Shown here one piece after another: positions 56,035 to 64,000 of a DNA stretch of 64,000 bases; within the stretch, counting starts at the first letter, position 1; each line of letters starts with the position of its first letter. The notes below the pieces were generated by a model. That model did not search any database. It saw only the letters and a list, made by a program, of their open reading frames with translations, and had not been told where the DNA came from. A program made the translations under genes and the position numbers. This DNA comes from Amycolatopsis umgeniensis (GTDB taxonomy: Bacteria; Actinomycetota; Actinomycetes; Mycobacteriales; Pseudonocardiaceae): NCBI RefSeq assembly GCF_014205155.1, contig NZ_JACHMX010000001.1:2046001-2110000 (forward strand), given 5' to 3'.

Positions 56035-56477
56035 GCCTCGGCCTTGTCACCCTCGGCGGCCTCGGCCTTGTCGGCTTCGGCCTTCTTCGGGGCGGACTTC
56101 TTCTTCGGCGTGGTGGCCTCGGCCGAAGCCGAGTCACCGGCGGCGGCGAGCGCGGCGTTGAACAGGTCCTGCTTCGACGGCTTCGGCTCGGCGACCTTCA
56201 GGGTGCCCTCGGCGCCCGGCAGGCCCTTGAACTTCTGCCAGTCACCGGTGATCTCGAGGATGCGCTGGACCGGCTCGGTCGGCTGGGCACCGACGGACAG
56301 CCAGTGCTGGGCCCGCTCGGTGTCGACCTCGATGAAGCTCGGCTCTTCCTTCGGGTGGTACTTGCCGATCGTCTCGATGGCCTTGCCATCACGGCGGGTG
56401 CGCGCGTCGGCGACGATGATGCGGTAGTACGGCGCACGGATCTTGCCGAGACGCTGAAGCTTGATCTTGACGGCCAC
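56031..56477 (-). CDS. rpsP: 30S ribosomal protein S16
   Basis: The 148-residue protein has the S16 core ([20 protein letters not shown], then [20 protein letters not shown]) in the first 80 residues and a long Lys/Ala/Glu-rich tail ([20 protein letters not shown]) that is common in actinobacteria and probably disordered. It heads the rpsP-KH-rimM-trmD run. Confidence 0.97.
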   Translation of the reverse strand: MAVKIKLQRLGKIRAPYYRIIVADARTRRDGKAIETIGKYHPKEEPSFIEVDTERAQHWLSVGAQPTEPVQRILEITGDWQKFKGLPGAEGTLKVAEPKPSKQDLFNAALAAAGDSASAEATTPKKKSAPKKAEADKAEAAEGDKAEA

Positions 56478-56635
56478 GGGTGTGGGTACTCCTCAGTTCT
56501 CTCTGCTGCATGTGGAAGGCGTACGAGAGCCGAGTGGGGAACGGCTACGCACACCCGAAGGTCCGAAGCTCGGGCGCGGTGAGAGGGTCCGGCCAAAGCA
56601 GGCAAGCGTACATTCTGCCAGACGCCGGGGAGGCG

Positions 56636-57442
56636 TCAGAACGCGGCTATCCCGAGCGAGGCGAGCAGGATCGTCACGGCCGGGAGGAAGTTGTTCACCT
56701 GGTGGGCGACCACGCTGCCGAGCAAGCGTCCGGTGAACACCCTGGCGAGCCCGATCGGGATCGCGATCACCAGCAGCAGCGTGGTGCGCAGCGGTTCGAG
56801 ATGGCTCGCCGCGAAAACGGCCGTGGAGACCAGGAACGCCGCGATCCTCCCCCAGCGTTCGGTGCGCCACTGCAACCGTTCGACGGCACCCCACAGGAGA
56901 CCGCGGTAGATGATCTCCTCGCAGATCGGCCCGACCAGCCACAGGTAGATGAACATCACGACGGCCGCCGAGACCGACATCCGGCGGTCCTCGACGAGCG
57001 CGCTGATCGCCGAAGTCGCGTTCTCGTTGCCCACGACCTGCGTCCAGGCCCAGGCGGCGAGCGAGGTGAACCCGAGCCCGAGCACCCCGAGTTTGAGGCC
57101 GACCTTGACGTCGGCCCAGCTCCAGCCGATCCGGAGGTCGGCGAACGGGCCGTTGCCGCGGAGCCGGGTGATCAGCAGCGCGACCCCGGCGGCGACCATC
57201 GTCGGCACCATCGTGCCCAGCAGCACCATGCGCATCGGCAAGGGCTGGCCGGGCTGGACGTCGCCGAGCAGGACGCTGATGAACGCCGCCGACGCGAGGA
57301 GGACGGCCTCCACCAGGAGGAAGGCCCCGAATCCCCAGCGATGCGGCGGTGGCGTGTCGGGCGCGGCCACCTCACCTCCGGCAACGAGCTCGTCCGGAGG
57401 CGCGGCCTCGGGGATCGGCTCCCTGGGCTGAGATACGGTCAC
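56636..57442 (-). CDS. CPBP-family intramembrane metalloprotease
   Basis: The 268-residue membrane protein with about eight helices and the CPBP (Abi) motifs: EEIIYRGLLWG (glutamate pair and arginine), FAASHLEP and HQVNNFLPA. The family includes type II CAAX prenyl endopeptidases and immunity proteins. The substrate is unknown. A second CPBP gene follows upstream on the same strand, with 57 nt between them. Confidence 0.9.
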   Translation of the reverse strand: MTVSQPREPIPEAAPPDELVAGGEVAAPDTPPPHRWGFGAFLLVEAVLLASAAFISVLLGDVQPGQPLPMRMVLLGTMVPTMVAAGVALLITRLRGNGPFADLRIGWSWADVKVGLKLGVLGLGFTSLAAWAWTQVVGNENATSAISALVEDRRMSVSAAVVMFIYLWLVGPICEEIIYRGLLWGAVERLQWRTERWGRIAAFLVSTAVFAASHLEPLRTTLLLVIAIPIGLARVFTGRLLGSVVAHQVNNFLPAVTILLASLGIAAF

Positions 57443-57499
57443 GCCGATCCTCCGGTGATCGTTCGGTTACTCAAAGACTCTAACCGCCAGGACCGGCGA

Positions 57500-58252
57500 T
57501 CACCTCGCCGCGAAGAGCAATACAGCCGGTGGGAGGTTGTTGGCCGCGTGCGCGATGACCGCCGCGCTCACCCGGCCGGACAGATAGCGGGCGAGGCCGA
57601 TGGCGATGCCCTGGCCGAACAACGCGATCGTGCGCGCGGCCTCACCGTGCAGTTGGGCGAACACCAGCGCCGTGACCAGCAGGATCACCCACGAGGGCAG
57701 CCGGTGGAAGCCCATCGCGTTCCAGAGCGTGCCGCGGAAGAGCAGTTCTTCGGTGACCGGGGCGGCGAGGACGACGATGACCGCGGCCAGCACCAGCCAG
57801 ACGGTGTCGCCTTCGGTGGTGCCGGACAGTTCGGTGATCGGACCCGGCGAGACGTCGGAGAAAGTCCTGTCGTCGCCATCGGTTCCGTAGACGGCGAGCA
57901 GGAGCAGGTTGAGGAGGTAGCCGGCGGCGAGCGCGGCCGCTCCGCAGGCGAGCCCGATCCGGACGTCTCGCCAGGTGGGTTTGAGCCCGAAGTCCTCGCG
58001 GAGCCCCCGTCCCCAGTGCCGGGAGCCGATCACGGGGCCGAGGCCGAGTACGAGGGTCGGCAGGAACGCGAGGATCAGCAGCGGACCGACGTCACGGAGT
58101 TCGAGAGGGTCGTAACCGCCGAAGCGACCTGACATCACGAAGCTCATGACGAGCGTGACGAGGTGATACCCGGCGATGCCCGCGAAGAACGCTACGAACC
58201 CCCAGTGCGCTCCGAGCACCAGACGCTCACGAGCCTGCCCGTCGTCCACCAC
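57500..58252 (-). CDS. CPBP-family intramembrane metalloprotease (second copy)
   Basis: The 250-residue paralogue of the neighbour has motifs EELLFRGTLWNAMGF, FAQLHGEAARTI and HAANNLPPA on helices 5-8. The sequence is clearly diverged from the first copy, with a short charged N-terminus and a different loop (GTDGDDRTFSDVSPGP). The two may act as a heteromer or on different substrates; nothing in the sequence decides. Confidence 0.9.
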   Translation of the reverse strand: MVDDGQARERLVLGAHWGFVAFFAGIAGYHLVTLVMSFVMSGRFGGYDPLELRDVGPLLILAFLPTLVLGLGPVIGSRHWGRGLREDFGLKPTWRDVRIGLACGAAALAAGYLLNLLLLAVYGTDGDDRTFSDVSPGPITELSGTTEGDTVWLVLAAVIVVLAAPVTEELLFRGTLWNAMGFHRLPSWVILLVTALVFAQLHGEAARTIALFGQGIAIGLARYLSGRVSAAVIAHAANNLPPAVLLFAAR

Positions 58253-58294
58253 GCCTCCACGCTAAGTGCCGCTCCGGTCACGGATGGAGTCGGG

Positions 58295-59368
58295 TCAGGC
58301 GTAGATCTTGCCACGCAGCACGATGTGGCTCGGATGCCGCAGCACCGCGAGATCCTCACGCGGGTCGGACGGGTAGACGAGCAGATCGGCCGAGGCGCCG
58401 TCGACGATCCCGGGCACGCCGAGCCACTCGCGAGCCGCCCACGAAGCCGAAGCCAGCGCTTGTTCCGCGGACATGCCCGCCTTGTGCAGCGCCTCGATCT
58501 CGTCGACGAGCCTGCCGTGCTCGACCATCCCGCCCGCGTCGCTTCCGGCGTACACCTGGACGCCCGCCTCGATCGCCGTCGAGACCATGTCGCCGACGCC
58601 CGCGTGCAGCGCCCGCATGTGGTCGGCGTACACCGGGTACTTGCCCGCCTTGTCGGCGATACCGGGGAAGTTCTCGATGTTGATCAGCGTCGGCACGAGC
58701 GCGATCCCGCGTTCGGCGAGGACGCCCAGCTGGTCCGGCGAGAGTTCCGTGCCGTGTTCGAGACAGTCGATGCCGGCGGCGATCAATCCCGGCAGCGCGG
58801 CCTGGCCGAAGACGTGCGCCGTCACCTTGGCGCCCTCGGCGTGCGCGACCGCGATGGCTTCGGTGAGGACGTCTTCGGGCCACAGCGGGGCGAGATCGCC
58901 GACACCACGGTCGATCCAGTCGCCGACGAGCTTGACCCAGCCGTCGCCGTCACGGGCCTGCTCGGCGACCGCCTTCGGCAACTCGGAAGGGTCTTCGAGC
59001 TCGATACCGAGGCCGGGGATGTAGCGCTTGCGCAGGGCGAGATGCCGTCCGGCGCGGATGATCCGCGGCAGATCGGCGCGCGCCTGCAGCGGCCGGACGT
59101 CGATCGGCAGCCCACAGTCGCGGATCAGCAGCGTCCCGGCGTCACGGTCGACGATCGCTTGCCCGGCTGCCTCTTCGAGGGTTGTCGCGCCGCTGACCCC
59201 GATCCCCGGGTGGCAATGCGCGTCGACCAGTCCGGGAACGAGAAAGCCTTCCCGGACAACGGTTTCCGCACCGGCGACCGGCTCGCCGGTGATCCGGCCG
59301 CCGGTGATCCACAGCTCGCGATGCTCGCCGTCCGGCAGGACGACACCCGCCAGGTGCAGAGCCTCCAC
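58295..59368 (-). CDS. Amidohydrolase-family protein
   Basis: The 357-residue TIM-barrel metal-dependent hydrolase shows the first metal site HxH in LVDAHCHPGIG, the further histidines in KVTAHVFGQAALPGL and CLEHGTEL, and the aspartate in YAGSDAGGMVEHGRL. The N-terminal small beta domain is present (GVVLPDGEHRELWITGGRIT). Substrate could be an imidazolone, dipeptide or similar amide. The start is GTG at 59368, directly after the ffh stop on the same strand, so it may be read with ffh. Confidence 0.87.
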   Translation of the reverse strand: MEALHLAGVVLPDGEHRELWITGGRITGEPVAGAETVVREGFLVPGLVDAHCHPGIGVSGATTLEEAAGQAIVDRDAGTLLIRDCGLPIDVRPLQARADLPRIIRAGRHLALRKRYIPGLGIELEDPSELPKAVAEQARDGDGWVKLVGDWIDRGVGDLAPLWPEDVLTEAIAVAHAEGAKVTAHVFGQAALPGLIAAGIDCLEHGTELSPDQLGVLAERGIALVPTLINIENFPGIADKAGKYPVYADHMRALHAGVGDMVSTAIEAGVQVYAGSDAGGMVEHGRLVDEIEALHKAGMSAEQALASASWAAREWLGVPGIVDGASADLLVYPSDPREDLAVLRHPSHIVLRGKIYA

Positions 59369-59370
59369 GG

Positions 59371-60915
59371 CTACTTGTCCTTCGGGAACTTGAACTTCTT
59401 GGGGTCGAAGCCGGGTACGTCGTTCATCCCGCCGAGCTGGGAGAGGTCGGGCATGCCGCCACCAGGGCCGCCGGGCATCCCGCCCGGGGGCAGCATCGGC
59501 ATGCCGCCGGGGAAGCCACCGCGGACCTTGGGCTGCGTCGGGCCGCGCCCCTTGCCCTTCTTCCCCTTCTTGCCCTTGCGGTTCTTGCTGCCGCCGCCTC
59601 CGCCACCGAAGCCGAAGCGGCCCGCCATCTGCGCCATCATCTTGCGCGCCTCGAAGAACCGGTTGACCAGCTCGTTGACGTCGCGGACGGCGACGCCGGA
59701 GCCCTTCGCGATCCGCAGGCGGCGCGAGGCGTTGATCATCTTCGGGTCGTCGCGCTCGGCGGGGGTCATGCCGCGGATGATCGCCTGGAGCTTGTCGAGG
59801 TGCTTGTCGTCGACCTGCGCGAGCTGGTCCTTCATCTGCCCGGCGCCGGGCAGCATGCCGAGCAGGTTGCCGATTGGGCCCATCTTGCGGACCGCGAGCA
59901 TCTGCTCGAGGAAGTCTTCGAGGGTGAGCTGGCCGCTGCCGAGCTTGGCCGCCGTCTGCTCGGCCTTCTCCTGGTCGAAATGCTGCTCGGCCTGCTCGAT
60001 GAGGCTGAGCACGTCGCCCATGCCGAGGATCCGGCTGGCCATCCGGTCCGGGTGGAAGAGATCGAAGTCTTCGAGCTTCTCACCGTTGGACGCGAACAGG
60101 ATCGGCTGGCCGGTGACCTGGCGGACCGACAGCGCGGCACCACCGCGGGCGTCACCGTCGAGCTTGGTGAGCACGACGCCGGTGAAGCCGACGCCGTCGC
60201 GGAACGCCTCGGCCGTGGTGACCGCGTCCTGACCGATCATGGCGTCGACGACGAACAGCGTCTCGTCCGGCGAAACGGCGTCGCGGATGTCCGCGGCCTG
60301 CTTCATCAGCTCTTCGTCGACGCCGAGACGGCCGGCGGTGTCGACGAGGACGATGTCGTGCTGGGCGCGCTTGGCCTCGTCGATGGCGCGGCGGGCGACG
60401 TCGACCGGGTCGCCGACCCCGTTGCCGGGCTCGGGCGCGAACGTGGTGACCCCGGCCCGCTCGCCGACGACCTGCAGCTGCGTGACCGCGTTGGGGCGCT
60501 GGAGGTCACAGGCGACCAGCAGCGGCGCGTGGCCCTGTTTCTTCAGCCACAGCGCGAGCTTGCCGGCGAGGGTGGTCTTACCGGCACCCTGCAGACCCGC
60601 GAGCATGATGACCGTCGGCGGGTTCTTCGCGAACGTGAGCCGCCTGGTCTCGCCGCCGAGGATGGTGACGAGTTCCTCGTTGACGATCTTGATGACCTGC
60701 TGCGCCGGGTTCAGCGCGCCGTGCACCTCGGCACCCTTGGCGCGTTCCTTGATCCGGGCGATGAAGTCCTTGACCACGGAGAGCGCGACATCCGCCTCAA
60801 GCAACGCGATACGGATCTCGCGCGCGGTGGCGTCGATGTCGGCGTCCGAGAGCCTGCCCTTGCGAGACAGCGTCTGCAGGGCGGACGTGAGCCGATCGGA
60901 GAGGGTGTCGAACAC
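59371..60915 (-). CDS. ffh: Signal recognition particle GTPase Ffh
   Basis: The 514-residue protein contains the N domain (MFDTLSDRLTSALQTLSRKG), the G domain with GLQGAGKTTLAGKLALWLKK and DTAGRLGVDEELMKQAAD, and the methionine-rich M domain. The C-terminus is unusually Gly/Met/Pro-rich (GGFPGGMPMLPPGGMPGG), as in other actinobacteria. It delivers nascent membrane proteins to the translocon with the 4.5S RNA, which was not found here. Confidence 0.97.
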   Translation of the reverse strand: MFDTLSDRLTSALQTLSRKGRLSDADIDATAREIRIALLEADVALSVVKDFIARIKERAKGAEVHGALNPAQQVIKIVNEELVTILGGETRRLTFAKNPPTVIMLAGLQGAGKTTLAGKLALWLKKQGHAPLLVACDLQRPNAVTQLQVVGERAGVTTFAPEPGNGVGDPVDVARRAIDEAKRAQHDIVLVDTAGRLGVDEELMKQAADIRDAVSPDETLFVVDAMIGQDAVTTAEAFRDGVGFTGVVLTKLDGDARGGAALSVRQVTGQPILFASNGEKLEDFDLFHPDRMASRILGMGDVLSLIEQAEQHFDQEKAEQTAAKLGSGQLTLEDFLEQMLAVRKMGPIGNLLGMLPGAGQMKDQLAQVDDKHLDKLQAIIRGMTPAERDDPKMINASRRLRIAKGSGVAVRDVNELVNRFFEARKMMAQMAGRFGFGGGGGGSKNRKGKKGKKGKGRGPTQPKVRGGFPGGMPMLPPGGMPGGPGGGMPDLSQLGGMNDVPGFDPKKFKFPKDK

Positions 60916-61025
60916 GGGTGTGCACGCTCCAGCTGGGTCGTTGTGGCGTGCCGGTACGAACCGGCGGCTTCCCAGGGTAGTCGGTGTCCGAGGTCGGCGT
61001 TTGACGCGGTTGCGGACGAGCCCGC

Positions 61026-61517
61026 CTATCCGGATTCCCCGGCGAGGTCCCCGGCCGCGCCCTTCCCCGCCTCGGTGGTGCGCCGGAGGAAGTCGGTGAT
61101 CAGGTCGAGTTCGGCTTCGGTGTAACCGGCGCAGAGGTCGTCCACCCTCGAATTCATCCCGGCCAGGTGCCGGTACACCTCGCCGTCACGGTCGCCGGTC
61201 GCCGAGACGACGACAGCGCGACGGTCGGCCGCGTCCGCCGGACGGTCCCGCGTGATCCACCCCGCGCGCTGCAGCCTGTCCAGCACACCGGTCATCGTCG
61301 CGGGATGCAGGCCGGCGTGCTTCGCCAGCGCGCTCGGGCTCAGCGGGCCGTGCAGGTTGAGCAGTTCGAGACAGTCGAAATCCACCGGCTTGAGCGCGAC
61401 CTTGGCGCTGACCTGGTAGCTGAAGAGCGAGAGCTGGTTGTTCAGCTCCCGCAACGCCTCTTTGATCACCGCGACCTTCCGGCGCCGGGGCCTGCCGCCA
61501 GATGTTACGGAAGTCAT
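61026..61517 (-). CDS. MarR-family transcriptional regulator
   Basis: The 163-residue protein has a MarR winged helix: LNLHGPLSPSALAKHAGLHP, then ATMTGVLDRLQRAGWITRDR and the wing ADAADRRAVVVSATG. The start ATG at 61517 is inside the region shared with the divergent oxidoreductase-like gene. Between the starts (61518-61586) AT-rich dyads occur (tatca...tgata; atac...gtat), candidate operators. It probably controls the divergent gene. Confidence 0.88.
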   Translation of the reverse strand: MTSVTSGGRPRRRKVAVIKEALRELNNQLSLFSYQVSAKVALKPVDFDCLELLNLHGPLSPSALAKHAGLHPATMTGVLDRLQRAGWITRDRPADAADRRAVVVSATGDRDGEVYRHLAGMNSRVDDLCAGYTEAELDLITDFLRRTTEAGKGAAGDLAGESG

Positions 61518-61586
61518 ATCATCTCGTTTCCATGCTCCAAAGTGATACGGTTTCCATATTGTATGGCACTCATCAAGGAGTGGGTC
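61518..61586. promoter_or_regulatory. Divergent MarR/NAD(P)-binding gene operator region
   Basis: This 69-bp region is clearly more AT-rich than the flanks and holds inverted half-sites tatcatctcg...agtgata and atacggtttccatattgtat. AAGGAG at 61575-61580 is the ribosome site of the plus-strand gene. Confidence 0.5.
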
Positions 61587-62483
61587 ATGTACCTGATCAC
61601 TGGAGCGAGCGGCACCGTCGGGCGGCCGCTGATCGACAGTCTCGTCGAGGCGGGTGCCCGCGTCCGCGCCCTGACACGCGACGCCAAGACCTCGGCCGAA
61701 TGGCCTTCCGGAGTCGAGGTCGTCGAAGGGGATCCGTCGATTCCCGAGACCGTCGCGCCTTTCATGACGGGCGTCACCGGCGTCTTCCTGCATTCGCGAG
61801 CCGCGGCCGCCGCACCCGCGGGCCTGCTCGCGCTGGCGAAGGACCACGGCGTGCGGCGAGTGGTCGCGTTGTCCGCCACCAACGTCGACGAACCGGACGA
61901 GCACCAGCCGTCGCGGTTCCAGGGCGACCGGAACAAGGAGGCCGAGCAGGCCGCCGTGGACAGCGGACTGGACTGGGTGAGCGTGCGGGCATCCTTCTTC
62001 GCGGCCAACACCCGGCTAACCTGGGCGGGCCAGATCAGCGCCGGCGATGTCGTCTTCGGTCCGTTCTCGAACTTCGCCGAGGCGCCGCTGCACGAGCGCG
62101 ACCTGGCCGACGTGGTGGCCCGCGCCCTGCTGACCGACGAGTTCAACGGCCGGAAGCTCGAGGTGACCGGCGAACGTTCGCTCACCCACGCGGAAATGGT
62201 CGAGGTGATCGGCACCGTTCTCGGCAGAACCCTGCGATACCAAGAGATTCCGGCTGACGTGGCCGCGAAGAACATGATCGCGCGAGGCTTTCCCGAAGCC
62301 TTCGTCGGGGCGTTGATGAACAGATATCGGCGGCTCGCCGGACAGCCCGGCCTCGTCACCGACGGAGTGGCGGAAGTGCTCGGGCACCCACCGCGGAGCT
62401 ACGCGGACTGGGTCTCGGACAACGCCTCGGCGTTCCGGGCTCGACGCGAAAACAGGGCTCCGGGACCGGCCGCCCCTCGCTGA
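61587..62483 (+). CDS. NmrA-like NAD(P)-binding protein
   Basis: The 298-residue Rossmann-fold protein starts MYLITGASGTVGRPLIDSLV (GxxGxxG nucleotide motif) and lacks the YxxxK catalytic pair of classical SDRs, as is typical for the NmrA/HSCARG-like group of redox sensors and isoflavone-reductase-like enzymes. ATG at 61587 has AAGGAG at 6 nt; ATG at 61563 is a weaker option. It is divergent from the MarR gene and probably regulated by it. A 7-bp hairpin (ggctcgc/gcgagcc) lies shortly after the stop. Confidence 0.87.
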   Translation: MYLITGASGTVGRPLIDSLVEAGARVRALTRDAKTSAEWPSGVEVVEGDPSIPETVAPFMTGVTGVFLHSRAAAAAPAGLLALAKDHGVRRVVALSATNVDEPDEHQPSRFQGDRNKEAEQAAVDSGLDWVSVRASFFAANTRLTWAGQISAGDVVFGPFSNFAEAPLHERDLADVVARALLTDEFNGRKLEVTGERSLTHAEMVEVIGTVLGRTLRYQEIPADVAAKNMIARGFPEAFVGALMNRYRRLAGQPGLVTDGVAEVLGHPPRSYADWVSDNASAFRARRENRAPGPAAPR

Positions 62484-62687
62484 CCGGTACCGGAGCCCCT
62501 ACGGAAGGCTCGCCTCCCCGCGAGCCGACCGTAAGCACACTTGGCGAATCGCGGACCCTGTATCGCCGGACCCCCAGTGGCAGGCGATTCCCCGTCCGCG
62601 CTCTCGCCGCGCGATGGCATAACCATGCCCGGTCACCGTGGGGTCACGGCAGCGTGAAGACCCTCAACTACCCCTGGGTAGTACTAC
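62484..62687. other. Convergent intergenic region before ku
   Basis: About 200 bp without a gene. It contains the ggctcgc/gcgagcc hairpin at about 62506-62525 and a small 6-bp hairpin (actacc/ggtagt) just before the ku stop; both could help termination. Nothing else was recognised. Confidence 0.4.
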
Positions 62688-63548
62688 TCAACTGGTCTTG
62701 GTGGCCGACGAGGCCCGCTTCGCCCGCGTCCGCGCCTGGCGTGCCTTGTCCGCCGCTTCCTTGGCCTTCTCGACAGGGGCGCGATCCGCTTCGATCGCGC
62801 TCCGCTGGAGGGCCGCCAGCAGCCGTGTCACGCCTTCCGCCTGTTCGGCGGCGGTCGGCTGGAGGACGTCGTCGCCGTCCAGCTTGGCCTGGATGAGCGC
62901 TTCGAGCGCCTCGCGGTAGCGATCGGTGTACCGGCCGGGGTCGAAGTCCTGCGTGAGGTCTTCGATCAGCGAAACCGCGTTCCGCAGCTCCCCGCGGCGC
63001 AGATCGACGTCCTCGTGGAGGAACGGGAAGTCGGGCCGCCGGATCTCGTCGGGCCACAGCATCGTCTCGAGCAGGATCACCTGGTCCCGCACGCGCAGCG
63101 CGCCCAGCGTTTCGCGCTGCCGCAGCGTCACCTTCACGATCGCGATCCGCCCGGACTGCTGCAGCGCCTCGCTCAACAGCACGTACGGTTTGGTGCCCGC
63201 GGGCTCCGGTTCGAGGTAGTAGCTGCGCGCGAAGTACATCGAGTCGACCTGTTCGGCCGGGGTGAAGCCGACGACGTCCATCGACTGGGTGGTCGGCGCG
63301 AGCAGCGACGCGAAGTCCTGGCCGGTCAGCAGGACGACGTCACCGTTGGCGAGGGGGTGCCCCTTCGCGATCTCGGCCGCGGGCACCTCGGCGCCGTCGA
63401 CCTCGCAGACCCACTTCACCCGCACCCTGCCGCCGTCCGGCTCGTGCACCTGGTGGAGGGGGACGTTGTGCTCCTCGGTCGCGCTGTACGCCCTCACCGG
63501 AATGGCGTAGGTCCCGAATCCGATCGTGCCTTTCCACACCGCGCGCAT
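62688..63548 (-). CDS. ku: Ku protein (bacterial non-homologous end joining)
   Basis: The 286-residue homodimeric Ku binds double-strand breaks and recruits LigD. The core starts MRAVWKGTIGFGTYAIPVRA and continues with RVRVKWVCEVDGAEVPAAEI and SMYFARSYYLEPEPAGTKPY; the C-terminus is a Lys/Ala-rich tail (EKAKEAADKARQARTRAKRA). ligD is not in this window. ATG at 63548 is the family start. Confidence 0.96.
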   Translation of the reverse strand: MRAVWKGTIGFGTYAIPVRAYSATEEHNVPLHQVHEPDGGRVRVKWVCEVDGAEVPAAEIAKGHPLANGDVVLLTGQDFASLLAPTTQSMDVVGFTPAEQVDSMYFARSYYLEPEPAGTKPYVLLSEALQQSGRIAIVKVTLRQRETLGALRVRDQVILLETMLWPDEIRRPDFPFLHEDVDLRRGELRNAVSLIEDLTQDFDPGRYTDRYREALEALIQAKLDGDDVLQPTAAEQAEGVTRLLAALQRSAIEADRAPVEKAKEAADKARQARTRAKRASSATKTS

Positions 63549-63598
63549 GGCCCACCTCCGCCTGGTCAGCGTATCCACGCGCCGAAGCGGCGGGACAG

Positions 63599-63991
63599 CT
63601 ACAAACGGGTGTCAGGGGCGACTGATTCGCTCACACATTCGAATGACGGACGTGATTCGGCGAGCGCCTCGGCCGAACAGTCGACAGCGGTGGCGGCCGC
63701 TCGGAGTACTTCCGCGACGACTTCGACGTCGACCGTCGGCGCGGTGGCCAGCGCGCCCTCCCCGCCCACCTCGACGCGGCCGGCCATGCCTTCGAGCGCG
63801 ATGGCCAGCGCTTGCTGACCAGCGACGAGATGCCGGACCACCTTGAGCAGTTCGGGCACGGTCGCGGCGGTCCCGGACGCGGTCAAGGACGTGGCCAGAT
63901 CATCCGCGCAGGCCCGGAAGTGTGAGGCGACGACCGTCGGGGGCAGCGTGAGCCGCTGCGGCCCGGGCGGGTTCTGCTCGTGACCCAGCAC
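63599..63991 (-). CDS. Uncharacterised protein at the right edge
   Basis: An up to 130-residue, Ala/Val/Glu-rich helical protein (VASHFRACADDLATSLTASG, LLKVVRHLVAGQQALAIALE). No family was recognised. The start may be GTG at 63991, but the frame is still open to the window edge, so the gene could begin outside. It lies upstream of ku on the same strand. Confidence 0.6.
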   Translation of the reverse strand: MLGHEQNPPGPQRLTLPPTVVASHFRACADDLATSLTASGTAATVPELLKVVRHLVAGQQALAIALEGMAGRVEVGGEGALATAPTVDVEVVAEVLRAAATAVDCSAEALAESRPSFECVSESVAPDTRL

Positions 63992-64000
63992 GCGCTCACC

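Overview
The window is high-GC actinomycete chromosome, most likely Amycolatopsis or a close relative in Pseudonocardiaceae. The reasons are the GC-rich codon use, several apparently leaderless GTG starts, and the gene order at 40.9-60.9 kb. That order (cdsA-frr-pyrH-tsf-rpsB, M23 peptidase, whiG-type sigma factor, xerC, dprA, yifB, yraN, DUF2469, rnhB, lepB, rplS, trmD, rimM, KH protein, rpsP, ffh) is the conserved actinobacterial housekeeping block. The genus is an inference; no rRNA or tRNA gene was seen.

Layout. 1-4.8 kb: the N-terminal part of a large RHS/YD-repeat surface protein (runs off the left edge) and a secreted tachylectin-like beta-propeller. 4.8-8.9 kb: metH behind a well-formed S-adenosylhomocysteine riboswitch whose downstream hairpin can mask the ribosome-binding site. 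8.9-14.4 kb: MocR-type regulator, alpha/beta hydrolase, cytochrome P450, and a divergent MFS exporter/MarR pair with back-to-back leaderless promoters. 14.4-15.1 kb: a gene-free stretch packed with palindromes and inverted repeats. 15.1-29.1 kb: accessory metabolism and regulation (membrane protein/XRE pair, MDR oxidoreductase, PhoD, small secreted proteins, GAF-ANTAR regulator divergent from a SpoIIE-type phosphatase, isochorismatase-fold hydrolase, cysteine desulfurase-like enzyme, BNR-repeat secreted protein, TauE exporter, AraC regulator). 29.1-35.6 kb: membrane-anchored KAP P-loop NTPase, DUF1206, SRPBCC and DHFR-like genes, then a lower-GC island with a transmembrane SepF-like protein and a SLATT/DUF4231 membrane protein. 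35.6-61 kb: rlmN and the housekeeping block, nearly all on the minus strand. 61-64 kb: MarR regulator with a divergent NAD(P)-binding protein, the NHEJ protein Ku, and an uncharacterised protein at the edge.

How the genes fit together. The minus-strand block supplies translation (rpsB, tsf, rpsP, rplS, trmD, rimM, frr, rlmN), membrane lipid synthesis and protein export (cdsA, lepB, ffh), and DNA processing (dprA, yifB, xerC, rnhB). Start/stop overlaps (cdsA-frr, trmD-rimM, rpsP-KH, DUF2469-rnhB, yifB-dprA) suggest translational coupling. Regulators mostly sit next to or divergent from their likely targets (MarR/MFS, XRE/membrane protein, AraC/TauE, MarR/NmrA-like).

The most unusual features are: (1) the two-gene SepF-like/SLATT island with TTA codons and a leaderless promoter; (2) the SAH riboswitch expression platform; (3) families of intergenic palindromes whose loops are conserved, including an approximately 190-bp tandem array at 46.05-46.48 kb; and (4) two pairs of consensus DnaA boxes in intergenic DNA of the housekeeping block.
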